The position numbers and the translations under genes are program-made. Below, in pieces: positions 53,094 through 64,000 of a DNA stretch of 64,000 nucleotides. The DNA lies in the NCBI RefSeq assembly GCF_015353075.1, contig NZ_CP064191.1, forward strand, positions 1 through 64,000, given 5' to 3'. The stretch comes from Rhizobium sp. 007 (GTDB lineage Bacteria; Pseudomonadota; Alphaproteobacteria; Rhizobiales; Rhizobiaceae). How positions within the stretch are numbered: position 1 is the first letter of the stretch; the number at the start of each line of letters is the position of its first letter. A model generated the notes under the pieces. That model had not been told where the DNA came from, did no database searches, and was given only the letters and a program-made list of their open reading frames with translations.

Positions 53094-54101
53094 ATGAACA
53101 ACATGCAGACCGGTTCCACGCTACACGACGACCGAACTTGCGTTTCCGCGCTCGGCGGATTGGGCGCGCAGGCGCGCGGCGCATCCGGCAGGCTGCTGCC
53201 GGAGATCTGGATGCAGGACGGCGCAAAGCGGGTCGAACAGGCGCTGGCGCGTCTTCTCTGCGCCGAAGACGACGGTGAGACCGAGCTGATGGCGGCGATG
53301 CGCTACGCCACCTTGCAAGGCGGGAAGCGCACCCGCGCCTTGCTCTGTCTGGCTGCCGGCGCACTGGCCGACACGCCGGCGCACATGCTCGACGACGTCG
53401 GCGCCGCCATCGAGATGATGCACGCCTGTACCCTGGTCCACGACGACCTGCCCGCGATGGACGACGACGTGCTTCGCCGCGGCCTTCCGACCGTGCACGT
53501 CAAGTTCGGCGAAGCCACTGCGATTCTGGTCGGCGATGCGCTGCAGGCGCACGCCTTCCTGACCCTGGCGAGCCTGGATGCGCCGGGCGACAACCGTATC
53601 GCGCTCGTGCGCGAACTGGCGCAGGCGGTGTCCGCCGAGGGTGCCGCAGGCGGGCAGGCCATGGATCTGTCGCTGGTCGGAAAGCACGTCGAGCTGGACA
53701 GGATCGTGGCGATGCACCGGATGAAGAGCGGAGCGCTAGTGCGCGCGTCCGTTCGCATGGGCGCGATATGCGCCATCGCGGAGGATGCCGCGCACGCTGC
53801 GCTGTACTGTGCGCTCGATCGCTACAGCGCCTGCTTCGGCCTGGCGTTGCAGGTGGTCGACGACATTCTCGACGCGACAGCGGATACCGCGACGCTGGGC
53901 AAGACCCCCGGCAAGGACGCGGCGGCGCAGAAGCCGACCTGCGCGTCGATCATGGGGCTGCAGGCAGCGCGCCAGTTCGCGCTGGATCTGTTGCGCGACG
54001 CCGGGGAGGCCATCGCCCCGCTGGGGCCGCGTGCGGAACGGTTGGCGCAGATGCTGCAGCGCGCCAACGCGTATCTGTTCAAGCACGCGCCATGCGCATG
54101 A
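53094..54101 (+). CDS. ggps: Geranylgeranyl diphosphate synthase
   Basis: The 335-residue prenyltransferase shows the first Asp-rich motif TLVHDDLPAMDDDVLRRG (DDxxxxD) and the second ALQVVDDILDATADTATLGK (DDxxD), with LQGGKRTRALLCLAAG for substrate binding. It makes GGPP, the precursor for ent-copalyl diphosphate. ATG 53094 gives a length like the homologue in other rhizobia; an earlier ATG at 52944 overlaps the CYP117 stop and cannot be excluded, which would add 50 basic residues. Confidence 0.93.
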   Translation: MNNMQTGSTLHDDRTCVSALGGLGAQARGASGRLLPEIWMQDGAKRVEQALARLLCAEDDGETELMAAMRYATLQGGKRTRALLCLAAGALADTPAHMLDDVGAAIEMMHACTLVHDDLPAMDDDVLRRGLPTVHVKFGEATAILVGDALQAHAFLTLASLDAPGDNRIALVRELAQAVSAEGAAGGQAMDLSLVGKHVELDRIVAMHRMKSGALVRASVRMGAICAIAEDAAHAALYCALDRYSACFGLALQVVDDILDATADTATLGKTPGKDAAAQKPTCASIMGLQAARQFALDLLRDAGEAIAPLGPRAERLAQMLQRANAYLFKHAPCA

Positions 54102-54379
54102 GCGCGCGCGTCCGCGTGGAGTCGCCCCTGTGCCGCTGCGATCGGCCGGCGGCAGCGGTGCATGCTGCGCTGTGTCCGAGTCCGCGGCGCCGATCGCAGC
54201 GGTTGGCCAGCACGGTCGCGGCGCACGCGGCGCGCTGCGCGCAAGCCCATGCGGCGGACCGGCGCCAGCATCGGGGCGCGTCGCCGCGCCGGAGCAGGCC
54301 GGCCGTCCGGCGCTGCCCATGTGCGCGGCGTCTGCCCGATCCTGGTTCTCGTCAACCGTCTGCAGAAGGAACATCCCGC
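54102..54379. other. Gap inside the gibberellin operon
   Basis: These 278 bases between GGPS and CPS hold no supported gene; no terminator is visible, so transcription probably continues. Confidence 0.45.
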
Positions 54380-56829
<2,450 letters not shown>

Positions 56830-56914
56830 ACGCGCGGGAGGCGGCGGCGCGCGCGCGCTGCCGTCGGTCCGATCCCACGCAACGCCGTCGCCCGATGCGA
56901 CGGATGGAGCGAGC

Positions 56915-57964
56915 ATGAGCGACACCGCCCTGAGCGGGCGCAAGGACGACCATCTGGACATCGTGCTGGATCGGCGAACGGCGCCGGCCACGGTCGCCGC
57001 CGGCTGGGAGTACATCCGTTTCGAACACTGCGCATTGCCCGAGTTGGACCTGACGCAGATCGACCTGCGCGCCTCGCTGCTGGGCAAGACCATGCGCGCG
57101 CCGCTGCTAATCAGCTCCATGACCGGCGGCATGCCACGCGCCGAGGCCATCAACCGGCATCTGAGCGAGGCAGCGCAAGCCTTGGGGATCGCCATGTGCG
57201 TCGGTTCGCAGCGCGTGAGCCTGCAATCCCGCAACTCCCAGGGGCTGACGCGCGCGCTGCGCCGCCTGGCCCCAGACATTCCCTTGCTGGCCAATATCGG
57301 CGCCGCGCAACTGCGCGAGGCCGACGGCCTGGACCTGGCGCGCCGGGCGGTGGATGCGCTGGAGGCCGATGGACTCATCGTCCATCTCAATCCGCTGCAG
57401 GAAGCGGTACAGCCGGAGGGCGACCGCGACTGGCGCGGCGTCCTGGCGCAGATCGCTCGCGCCGCGCGCAGCGTGGGCGTGCCGATCGTGGCCAAGGAAG
57501 TGGGGTCGGGCCTGTCCGCCTCGGTGGCCTGTGCGCTCGTCGAGGCGGGCGTGGCGGTGATCGATGTCGCCGGCGCCGGCGGCACCAGTTGGGCCGCGGT
57601 GGAGGGCGAGCGCGCCCGCGATGCAGCCGACCGTGCAGTGGCGATGGCGTTCGCCGATTGGGGGATTCCGACCCCGGCCAGCGTGCAGGCGGTACGTCGG
57701 GCGCTGCCAACGGTGAAGCTGATCGCGTCGGGCGGGATCCGCGACGGCGTCGACGTGGCCAAGGCCATCCGCCTGGGCGCGGACATCGCCGGGCAGGCGG
57801 CCGGCGTGCTGCGCGCGGCGACGGTGTCCACCGAGGCGGTTGTCGCGCATTTCGAGATCGTCATCCGCCAGTTGGCCGTCGCCTGCTTCTGCACCGGATC
57901 GGCTGATCTGGCGGCGTTGCGTCAGGCGCGCTTGTTGCCCTCGGCGCATCTGCCCGCCGGTTGA
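56915..57964 (+). CDS. idi: Isopentenyl diphosphate isomerase, type II (FMN-dependent)
   Basis: From ATG 56915 the 349-residue product matches IDI-2: [12 protein letters not shown], then [49 protein letters not shown] and the phosphate/FMN binding [13 protein letters not shown] with [20 protein letters not shown]. It balances IPP and DMAPP for GGPP formation. idi is found in some gibberellin operons and missing from others. It is the last gene; an IS fragment follows. Confidence 0.93.
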   Translation: MSDTALSGRKDDHLDIVLDRRTAPATVAAGWEYIRFEHCALPELDLTQIDLRASLLGKTMRAPLLISSMTGGMPRAEAINRHLSEAAQALGIAMCVGSQRVSLQSRNSQGLTRALRRLAPDIPLLANIGAAQLREADGLDLARRAVDALEADGLIVHLNPLQEAVQPEGDRDWRGVLAQIARAARSVGVPIVAKEVGSGLSASVACALVEAGVAVIDVAGAGGTSWAAVEGERARDAADRAVAMAFADWGIPTPASVQAVRRALPTVKLIASGGIRDGVDVAKAIRLGADIAGQAAGVLRAATVSTEAVVAHFEIVIRQLAVACFCTGSADLAALRQARLLPSAHLPAG

Positions 57965-57998
57965 TGCCGGCGTCGCCCGCACGTAGCGGTGGGCGCCT

Positions 57999-58245
57999 AG
58001 CAGGCTGCTGAAATACCTACGCCAAAGATAGACTACTGATCCACCTTGGCGAGGCGGTTCGATGCGCGGGAGCGATGTGTTCATGGAACAGCTGTTCACG
58101 ATGAAGCGGTTGGAGGATTTCGTTCCAGCCGATCATCCACTCCGCCCGATCCGGCTGACGGTCAATGAAGCGCTGGTGCGGCTAGACGGCTTGTTTTCCG
58201 GCATGTACGCCTGCAGTGCCAAAGGCGGTCGCCAAAAGGAACTCT
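57999..58245 (+). pseudogene. IS transposase N-terminal fragment (IS5/IS1182-like)
   Basis: From 58062 the sequence reads MRGSDVFMEQLFTMKRLEDF and VPADHPLRPIRLTVNEALVR, the usual start of IS1182/IS5-type transposases, then ends after KGGRQKEL. A terminal-repeat-like AGCAGGCTGCTGAAATACC lies just upstream at 57999. The rest is missing. Confidence 0.8.
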
Positions 58246-58752
58246 AAAACAACTGATGAACCAGCGCCAAGTGATCTATGCGCAGGCCCAGCTCAGAATT
58301 GACCCTTTAATCGGAATCCCAATAAGAGCGCGGCTGAGTGCCGGAACAAGCTTCATGCCAAGCTTTGCATCGCCGTGCCCGAACCAACTCCTATCACGCC
58401 GACGAGGCACACCGGCGGTTCTGATGTGAAGGCCGCCGGTAAGTTCGGTCACAGCTCCGCCTGTTGCAGCGGCGATGTGAAGCCGCAGCTTTTCCGGAAT
58501 TGTCTTGGTCTCCGCGCCAATAGAGGCTGGGTTTGCAGCAGCGGACGGCTCGTATCGCTCTCCAGTTGCCTCATGATCATGATCGGTATTGATCCAGATC
58601 GAGATCGCCCTCTGGCCGACGCGGTTGCGGGTCCTGTCATTGATGAAGGACCCTCCATCCCAAAGAAAGCTGGACGGATCGCGGGCGATGATGCTGGGCA
58701 TCAGCGCCTCTGTCGTCAAAAGAGCTGGTCTTCTTGACCCCAGCCATGGAGC
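58246..58752. other. Stretch without identified gene
   Basis: A minus-strand frame (58276-58719, 147 residues) with INDRTRNRVGQRAISIWINT and LRLHIAAATGGAVTELTGGL could be a fragment of an unknown protein, but no start or relative is recognised. It lies behind the C48 effector gene. Confidence 0.3.
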
Positions 58753-61700
58753 TCAACGTCCCGCGTCGGAGCGCTCTCTACTTCTGAAGGAAGTTACTAG
58801 GTCCGCTCGGGCTTGTTCGGAGGCTTTGCTGATGGACGTCGTGGTTGCTGTGGCATGCCCAGCCACCGGTCTATTGACAATATCAGTACGCTGCTCAGGC
58901 GGTAAAAAATCAGATGCGCCCAGCTGATGGGTGGGGGGCTGCATCGGCACGCGAGCCCCCGAATTGCCGATCTCGCTCAGCTGCCGCTTCCTGGGGAGGC
59001 TTTGCGGATTATCAGTCCTCTGCCTCTTCGCCGGTATCAGCAGCGCTGTGTAATGAGCAGTGTTGATGATGACGCCGCCGCTGTTCACGAGGTTGCTCCT
59101 GTCAAGTGTACTCGTCAGCTCGTCCTGGGCCTCGCGCGTCTTGCCCAAATGCCGTTCAAACGGCGCTGGCGCGACTTGTCGGGCTTGCTGCTCTTGCAAG
59201 ACGGCGTGTTGCACCTGCGAGCCAGCTGCTACAAAAGCTTCCGCGGGGATTGCGGCAAGCTCGTGCGGCAAGCGCTCCTCCCTCAGTCGGTTTTGCAGCG
59301 CCTGCCGATCGGCGACGAGGTAGTTGAGGTCCAGCGGCAGCTGCGGGGCTGGCCGCTCTTCGTTCGCCAATCGACGAACCAGCTCGCGCGTGCCGTCCAC
59401 CACGAAGACGCCGCAATCTACACCGTTGTTCTGCCGGGCCATGGCGGGTGACACCAGGGTGGTCGCGTCCAGTCTTGTTGCGAGCTGTTGTGCAGGCGCG
59501 TCGTTGTATCCCTGTCCATTGTGCTGGATGGAGTCGTAGTGATAGGCGACCGCTCTTTCTGGGTCGCGGCGATCAACGAGCAGCAGCGACCAATGCTCGA
59601 TGCGGAGAGGATCCGGCGCCGGATCCATAGGATCGGCACTGTTCACTGGCAGGAACACGAAGTCGGCTGGGGCGTCGTTTTGATGATAGATGGACAGCAC
59701 CTTATCTTGCACGTCCACGTCGGGACGGCGCAGTTGATGGGAGACCATCGCATCCACCAACCGCGTCCGGGCGGCGAGCGCTGGATGAGCCTCCTGCAGG
59801 TCCTGCGCCAGCAACTGGTAATCCCTGTGGATATGGGCGTCGCTCAGCAGTTCGGCGGCGCCGAGCACCGCCCCCTTGGGGAGGTTGGACGAGCCTGACG
59901 GAAAGGCTCCGATCTCAGCATCGGAGGAGGTGGTCAGATCGACCAACGGAACACCGCGATAGGTGTCGGGTGGCAGGAGGTTGCCCTGGTCAAGCGCATC
60001 CGGCGAGGGCCGGATCTGCTGTTCGCTGGCAGCCAACATTGGCGGGGCGGCGGCCTGAACTCCGGCGTGCCCAGAGCCCGCCGCGAAAGCGTCCGCCACG
60101 ATGCTGTTGAGGTTATCCAGTCCAGCGGGCATCCCTGGGTCGCTGAAAAAAGACGAGGCGGGTCGATCGTCCTGCCGCTCCTGAAGCACCTCGCGGTACC
60201 CCTGCACCAGTCGCAGAAGCTCCTCCGGTTTGGTTGGCGGCTCGTCGGCACGATCATCGAACAGCGGCCGGAGCGCCTCGCGAACCGCGTCTGACATGGG
60301 GGACGGGGCAGCCCGCCCGGGCTCCTGAGAGCCGCCCGCTGAAACGGCCTCCGCCTCGCGAACCCGGTTCAACGCGGGCACGAGCTTGCGGTCGGCCGGG
60401 AACAAACTCTTGGCGAATTCGATCCGCGAATCGTGATCCAGCCCAGAGATCGTCTGCCCCCGACGCTCAAGCTCCTCAGAAAACTTGCGAAGACTACGAC
60501 CATAGAGGGCACGGGTGCTTGGGGCCAACCTGCTGTCACCGGTCACCTGTTTTAAGACATGCGCGTCGGCCTTTGAGGGCATCCTCGGCCGCCCAGTAGG
60601 AGCTGAATAGCCCGGCTCATGATACGTACGAAGGGCGTTCAACGCGCTCTTGATATCCCTGTTTTCCGGAAAGTAAGCATCGACGTGATCGGCCAGGGAT
60701 TGGTGATTCTTTAGATCAATCGCTTGGCCACGAGCGCCGAGATCATTCGCCAATCGGCGAAGTGCATTCGTGTATATATGGACCGTGTTCAGGCTGTAGT
60801 GTTGCTGAGCCGCAGCGTGAGTGATCGCCTGATCAATAAGGCGCCGGTGTTCGCTGGACAGATGGGGATAGTGGCGATCATGGTCGCCACTCGCGACAGG
60901 AGCCGGATCGGCTCGGCGCGCCTCGGCCAAGTGCTGCTCAAAGCCCACTTGCCGGGCTTGGCCCGCGGCGCCGAGCACCGCCCCCTTGCCAGCGGGCATC
61001 CCTGGGTCGCTGAAAAAAGACGAGGCGGGTCGATCGTCCTGCCGCCCCTGAAGCACCTCGCGGTACCCCTGCTCCAGTCGCAGAAGCTCCTCCGGTTTGG
61101 TTGGCGGCTCGTCGGCACGATCATCGAACAGCGGCCGGAGCGCCTCGCGAACCGCGTCTGACATGAGGGACGGGGCAGCCCGCCCGGGCTCCTGAGAGCC
61201 GCCCGCGGAAACGGCCTCCGCCTCGCGAACCCGGTTCAACGCGCGCAAGAGCGTGCGGTCGGCCGGGAACAAACTCTCAGCTAATTTGATCCGCGAATCG
61301 TGATCCAGCCCAGAGATCGTCTGGCCCCGACGCTCAAGCTCCTCAGAAAACTTGCGAAGACTACGACCATAGAGGGCACGGGTGCTTGCGGCCAACCTGC
61401 TGTCACCGGTCACCTGTTCTAAGACATGCGCGTCGGCCTTTGAGGGCATCCTCGGCCCAGTAGGAGCTGAATAACCCGGCTCATGATACGTACGAAGGGC
61501 GTTCAACGCGCTCTTGATATTCCTGTTTTCCGGAAAGAAAGCATCGACGTGATCGGCCAGGGATTGGTGATTCTTTAGATCAATCGCTTGGCCACGAGCG
61601 CCGAGATCATTCGCCAATCGGCGAAGTGAACTCGTGTATATATAGACCGTGCTCGGGCCAAGGTGATGCTGAGCTGCAACGTGAGTGATCGCCCGATCAA

Positions 61701-63408
61701 TAAGGCGCCGGTGTTCGCTGGACAGATGGGGATACTGGCGATCATGGTCGCCACTCGCGACAGGAGCCGGATCGGCTCGGCGCGCCTCGGCCAAGTGCTG
61801 CTCAAAGCCCACTTGCCGGGCCTGGCCCGATTGCCCCATGACGCCGCCGCTGTTCACGAGGTTGCTCCTGTCAAGTGTACTCGTCAGCTCGCCCTGGGCC
61901 TCGCGCGTCTTGCCCAAATGCCGTTCAAACGGCGCTGGCGCGACTTGTCGGGCTTGCTGCTCTTGCAAGACGGCGTGTTGCACCTGCGAGCCAGCTGCTA
62001 CAAAAGCTTCCGCGGGGATTGCGGCAAGCTCGTGCGGCAAGCGCTCCTCCCTCAGTCGGTTTTGCAGCGCCTGCCGATCGGCGACGAGGTAGTTGAGGTC
62101 CAGCGGCAGCTGCGGGGCTGGCCGCTCTTCGTTCGCCAATCGACGAACCAGCTCGCGCGTGCCGTCCACCACGAAGACGCCGCAATCTACACCGTTGTTC
62201 TGCCGGGCCATGGCGGGTGACACCAGGGTGGTCGCGTCCAGTCTTGTTGCGAGCTGTTGTGCAGGCGCGTCGTTGTATCCCTGTCCATTGTGCTGGATGG
62301 AGTCGTAGTGATAGGCGACCGCTCTTTCTGGGTCGCGGCGATCAACGAGCAGCAGCGACCAATGCTCGATGCGGAGAGGATCCGGCGCCGGATCCATAGG
62401 ATCGGCACTGTTCACTGGCAGGAACACGAAGTCGGCTGGGGCGTCGTTTTGATGATAGATGGACAGCACCTTATCTTGCACGTCCACGTCGGGACGGCGC
62501 AGTTGATGGGAGACCATCGCATCCACCAACCGCGTCCGGGCGGCGAGCGCTGGATGAGCCTCCTGCAGGTCCTGCGCCAGCAACTGGTAATCCCTGTGGA
62601 TATGGGCGTCGCTCAGCAGTTCGGCGGCGCCGAGCACCGCCCCCTTGGGGAGGTTGGACGAGCCTGACGGAAAGGCTCCGATCTCAGCATCGGAGGAGGT
62701 GGTCAGATCGACCAACGGAACACCGCGATAGGTGTCGGGTGGCAGGAGGTTGCCCTGGTCAAGCGCATCCGGCGAGGGCCGGATCTGCTGTTCGCTGGCA
62801 GCCAACATTGGCGGGGCGGCGGCCTGAACTCCGGCGTGCCCAGAGCCCGCCGCGAAAGCGTCCGCCACGATGCTGTTGAGGTTATCCAGTCCAGCGGGCA
62901 TCCCTGGGTCGCTGAAAAAAGACGAGGCGGGTCGATCGTCCTGCCGCTCCTGAAGCACCTCGCGGTACCCCTGCACCAGTCGCAGAAGCTCCTCCGGTTT
63001 GGTTGGCGGCTCGTCGGCACGATCATCGAACAGCGGCCGGAGCGCCTCGCGAACCGCGTCTGACATGGGGGACGGGGCAGCCCGCCCGGGCTCCTGAGAG
63101 CCGCCCGCTGAAACGGCCTCCGCCTCGCGAACCCGGTTCAACGCGGGCACGAGCTTGCGGTCGGCCGGGAACAAACTCTCAGCTAATTTGATCCGCGAAT
63201 CGTGATCCAGCCCAGAGATCGTCTGGCCCCGACGCTCAAGCTCCTCAGAAAACTTGCGAAGACTACGACCATAGAGGGCACGGGTGCTTGCGGCCAACCT
63301 GCTGTCACCGGTCACCTGTTCTAAGACATGCGCGTCGGCCTTTGAGGGCATCCTCGGCCACGGCTCGTGATAGAGTTTGATAGGTTGCATGATCAGTTTC
63401 TTGTCCAT
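58753..63408 (-). CDS. Tandem C48 (SUMO-protease-like) type IV effector, Msi059/XopD-like
   Basis: The 1551-residue protein contains two complete C48 (Ulp1-like) peptidase domains. In the first, catalytic residues are His349 (IEHWSLLLVD), Asp369 (YHYDS), Gln403 (ARQNNGVD) and Cys409 (DCGVFVVDG); in the second they recur 923 residues later (His1272, Asp1292, Gln1326, Cys1332). Between and before them are alternating helical modules of two types, PSKADAHVLEQVTGDSRLAA (three copies) and RRLANDLGARGQAIDLKN (two copies), similar to phage-integrase N-terminal folds. The tail RADLVTSFRSRERSDAGR fits the VirF-type signal exactly. It resembles Msi059 of Mesorhizobium loti and would remove SUMO from host proteins. 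A vir box lies upstream. Confidence 0.88.
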   Translation of the reverse strand: MDKKLIMQPIKLYHEPWPRMPSKADAHVLEQVTGDSRLAASTRALYGRSLRKFSEELERRGQTISGLDHDSRIKLAESLFPADRKLVPALNRVREAEAVSAGGSQEPGRAAPSPMSDAVREALRPLFDDRADEPPTKPEELLRLVQGYREVLQERQDDRPASSFFSDPGMPAGLDNLNSIVADAFAAGSGHAGVQAAAPPMLAASEQQIRPSPDALDQGNLLPPDTYRGVPLVDLTTSSDAEIGAFPSGSSNLPKGAVLGAAELLSDAHIHRDYQLLAQDLQEAHPALAARTRLVDAMVSHQLRRPDVDVQDKVLSIYHQNDAPADFVFLPVNSADPMDPAPDPLRIEHWSLLLVDRRDPERAVAYHYDSIQHNGQGYNDAPAQQLATRLDATTLVSPAMARQNNGVDCGVFVVDGTRELVRRLANEERPAPQLPLDLNYLVADRQALQNRLREERLPHELAAIPAEAFVAAGSQVQHAVLQEQQARQVAPAPFERHLGKTREAQGELTSTLDRSNLVNSGGVMGQSGQARQVGFEQHLAEARRADPAPVASGDHDRQYPHLSSEHRRLIDRAITHVAAQHHLGPSTVYIYTSSLRRLANDLGARGQAIDLKNHQSLADHVDAFFPENRNIKSALNALRTYHEPGYSAPTGPRMPSKADAHVLEQVTGDSRLAASTRALYGRSLRKFSEELERRGQTISGLDHDSRIKLAESLFPADRTLLRALNRVREAEAVSAGGSQEPGRAAPSLMSDAVREALRPLFDDRADEPPTKPEELLRLEQGYREVLQGRQDDRPASSFFSDPGMPAGKGAVLGAAGQARQVGFEQHLAEARRADPAPVASGDHDRHYPHLSSEHRRLIDQAITHAAAQQHYSLNTVHIYTNALRRLANDLGARGQAIDLKNHQSLADHVDAYFPENRDIKSALNALRTYHEPGYSAPTGRPRMPSKADAHVLKQVTGDSRLAPSTRALYGRSLRKFSEELERRGQTISGLDHDSRIEFAKSLFPADRKLVPALNRVREAEAVSAGGSQEPGRAAPSPMSDAVREALRPLFDDRADEPPTKPEELLRLVQGYREVLQERQDDRPASSFFSDPGMPAGLDNLNSIVADAFAAGSGHAGVQAAAPPMLAASEQQIRPSPDALDQGNLLPPDTYRGVPLVDLTTSSDAEIGAFPSGSSNLPKGAVLGAAELLSDAHIHRDYQLLAQDLQEAHPALAARTRLVDAMVSHQLRRPDVDVQDKVLSIYHQNDAPADFVFLPVNSADPMDPAPDPLRIEHWSLLLVDRRDPERAVAYHYDSIQHNGQGYNDAPAQQLATRLDATTLVSPAMARQNNGVDCGVFVVDGTRELVRRLANEERPAPQLPLDLNYLVADRQALQNRLREERLPHELAAIPAEAFVAAGSQVQHAVLQEQQARQVAPAPFERHLGKTREAQDELTSTLDRSNLVNSGGVIINTAHYTALLIPAKRQRTDNPQSLPRKRQLSEIGNSGARVPMQPPTHQLGASDFLPPEQRTDIVNRPVAGHATATTTSISKASEQARADLVTSFRSRERSDAGR
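59071..60590. repeat. 1.52 kb direct repeat, copy 1 (second C48 domain)
   Basis: Nearly identical to 61840-63359 with a constant offset of 2769 bases, which is 923 codons, so the repeat preserves the frame. Differences are few. It encodes residues 940-1446 of the effector. Such recent identity means short-read assemblies could collapse or miscount it. Confidence 0.95.
61840..63359. repeat. 1.52 kb direct repeat, copy 2 (first C48 domain)
   Basis: Partner of 59071-60590; encodes residues 17-523 of the effector. A shorter, third copy of the helical module is present at about 60990-61460 and the second-type module at about 60590-60985 and 61455-61840. Confidence 0.95.
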
Positions 63409-63453
63409 CGGTATTCCAGACTGCCTGTGGCGCCTACAAGGTTTTCAAATGCC

Positions 63454-63589
63454 CTAGATTGCGTGCTGTCTCGCGTGGGTCAGCGGTTATTAGGGTTCGG
63501 CAATATTGGTTACTAGCTCTTTTGGAAGGTCAGAGAGGTGAGTGTCTACCCCGGCGTTCCCGCCGTCACGGGGTGATATCGAGATCCAC
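63454..63589 (-). pseudogene. VirF-type F-box remnant between vir box and C48 gene
   Basis: On the minus strand GTG 63589 (VDLDITP then stop) corresponds to the start MDRDSKR of the VirF-like gene at 22774. After a one-base frame change the reading GGNAGVDTHLSDLPKELVTN continues with IAEP and two stops, matching AAAGVTRLTDLPTDALSEVA of that protein. The upstream promoter is also shared. So a decayed F-box effector gene lies here, and the C48 gene uses, or replaced, its promoter. Confidence 0.7.
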
Positions 63590-63662
63590 TGGTCGACTCC
63601 GAAGTCATGTCAACTGACCTATAAGGCTAGCATCGAAGCTTGGTCTGCTAAACCGATATAGC

Positions 63663-63675
63663 GTTACATTTGTAG
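63663..63675 (-). promoter_or_regulatory. vir box upstream of C48 effector
   Basis: On the minus strand CTACAAATGTAAC matches the vir box and the following 80 bases are clearly related to those at 22702-22790 (shared GCAGACCA-GCTTCGATG and CTTCGGAGTC). It lies 255 bases before the C48 ATG because the VirF remnant intervenes. Confidence 0.75.
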
Positions 63676-63713
63676 TCCTGCACTTCTCCAGCTCTGCGGG
63701 GAAATTAATCTAA

Positions 63714-63854
63714 GCCCAAGAACGACTTGCCAACATCTTCCACACCATCAACACCCTCGCCATTGAGGCCATCGAAAGCGGACGCGAGCAGATTGCCAAC
63801 GAAGCCATCGAGAAATGGGAGCCGGAGTTTGATGCCGAGGCCGCCTTCGCATGA
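63714..63854 (+). pseudogene. C-terminal fragment of an unidentified gene
   Basis: After an in-frame TAA the reading QERLANIFHTINTLAIEAIE, SGREQIANEAIEKWEPEFDA and EAAFA ends at TGA 63854. It is a well-behaved helical C-terminus without a start; its parent was not identified. Confidence 0.35.
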
Positions 63855-64000
63855 CGCCGGAACATCCTCTCGCATCCACCTAGCGCGACGTCCGCTGGGC
63901 GTTGAAACGTTGAAAGTCTCATCGCTAAGGTCGACAGAGCTATGGAATAGGGTAATAGATAATCTATAGCCAATATTTTCTAAATATATGCAGACCCGCG
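63855..64000. other. Right end of the window
   Basis: No supported feature in the last 146 bases; the sequence becomes AT-rich at the very end. Confidence 0.4.

Noticed and set aside
60724..61161. Plus-strand frames across the C48 gene (for example 145 residues at 60724)
   Set aside because: They are opposite-strand shadows of the repeated effector gene, repeated only because the DNA is duplicated.
58753..63408. C48 gene as a NopD-type type III effector
   Set aside because: The domain is similar, but NopD would need a tts box and an N-terminal signal; here promoter and tail are of VirF type.
63400..63700. Possible tts box (type III secretion promoter) before the C48 effector
   Set aside because: The GCTTCGATGCTAGCC part resembles a tts box only loosely, while the vir box and its conserved surroundings match two other genes here. 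The C-terminal signal also indicates type IV, not type III, secretion.

Overview
The window looks like part of a repABC-type symbiotic plasmid from a rhizobium (Alphaproteobacteria, Rhizobiales). The evidence is an intact repC at the left end, rhizobial plasmid families (RHE_PE00001/DUF1612, DUF2934), VirD4/VirF-type translocation genes, a NifA/sigma54-type promoter and a plant-hormone (gibberellin) operon. No tRNA, rRNA or CRISPR array was seen. All calls come from reading the sequence and its translations; no database search was possible.

Layout. 0-5 kb: repC with its terminator, a ProQ/FinO-like RNA chaperone, a DUF2934 gene and a serine recombinase. 5-21 kb: a dense defence-type island: DUF1612 gene, GIY-YIG plus putative PD-(D/E)XK nuclease pair, Gabija-like gajA/gajB, an AAA ATPase plus subtilase pair, and ubiquitin-like (Ubl) conjugation operon I (Ubl-E2 fusion, JAB-E1 fusion, DUF6527), divergent from an XRE regulator and an ImmA/IrrE metallopeptidase. 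21.5-31 kb: truncated virD4, a VirF-like effector gene, a second F-box-like effector gene with 33-residue repeats, and many IS remnants around intact IS110 and ISKra4-like transposase genes. 31-35 kb: a lipoprotein gene pair, small ORFs and decayed IS110 and ISL3 elements. 35-38 kb: an unrecognised three-gene cassette including a HExxH protein. 38-41 kb: a pseudogene stretch (groEL fragment, PLD-like protein, amidohydrolase). 41.3-46.4 kb: Ubl conjugation operon II (Ubl, E2, JAB-E1, kinase-like protein, DUF6527), again divergent from an XRE/ImmA pair. 46.5-48.2 kb: decayed ISL3 element. 48.3-58 kb: gibberellin operon behind a NifA/sigma54 promoter. 58.7-63.7 kb: a 1551-residue effector with two complete C48 (SUMO-protease-like) domains and a vir-box promoter.

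How the parts work together. Three dispersed genes (22.8, 27.1 and 63.4 kb) share a vir-box-like upstream sequence and Arg-rich C-terminal tails, so they look like a VirA/VirG-controlled set of type IV secretion effectors resembling Msi059/Msi061 of Mesorhizobium loti. The only virD4 copy here is truncated, so delivery would need a system encoded elsewhere. The gibberellin operon keeps the genes from IPP isomerisation to ring contraction, but SDR has a large internal deletion and CYP112 carries two compensating frameshifts; if real, the pathway should stall near GA12-aldehyde. The two Ubl operons share E1, E2, JAB and DUF6527 parts and the same divergent XRE/ImmA arrangement while differing in gene fusion, zinc-ligand content and a kinase gene. 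This duplicated, similarly wired modification system is the most interesting feature of the window.
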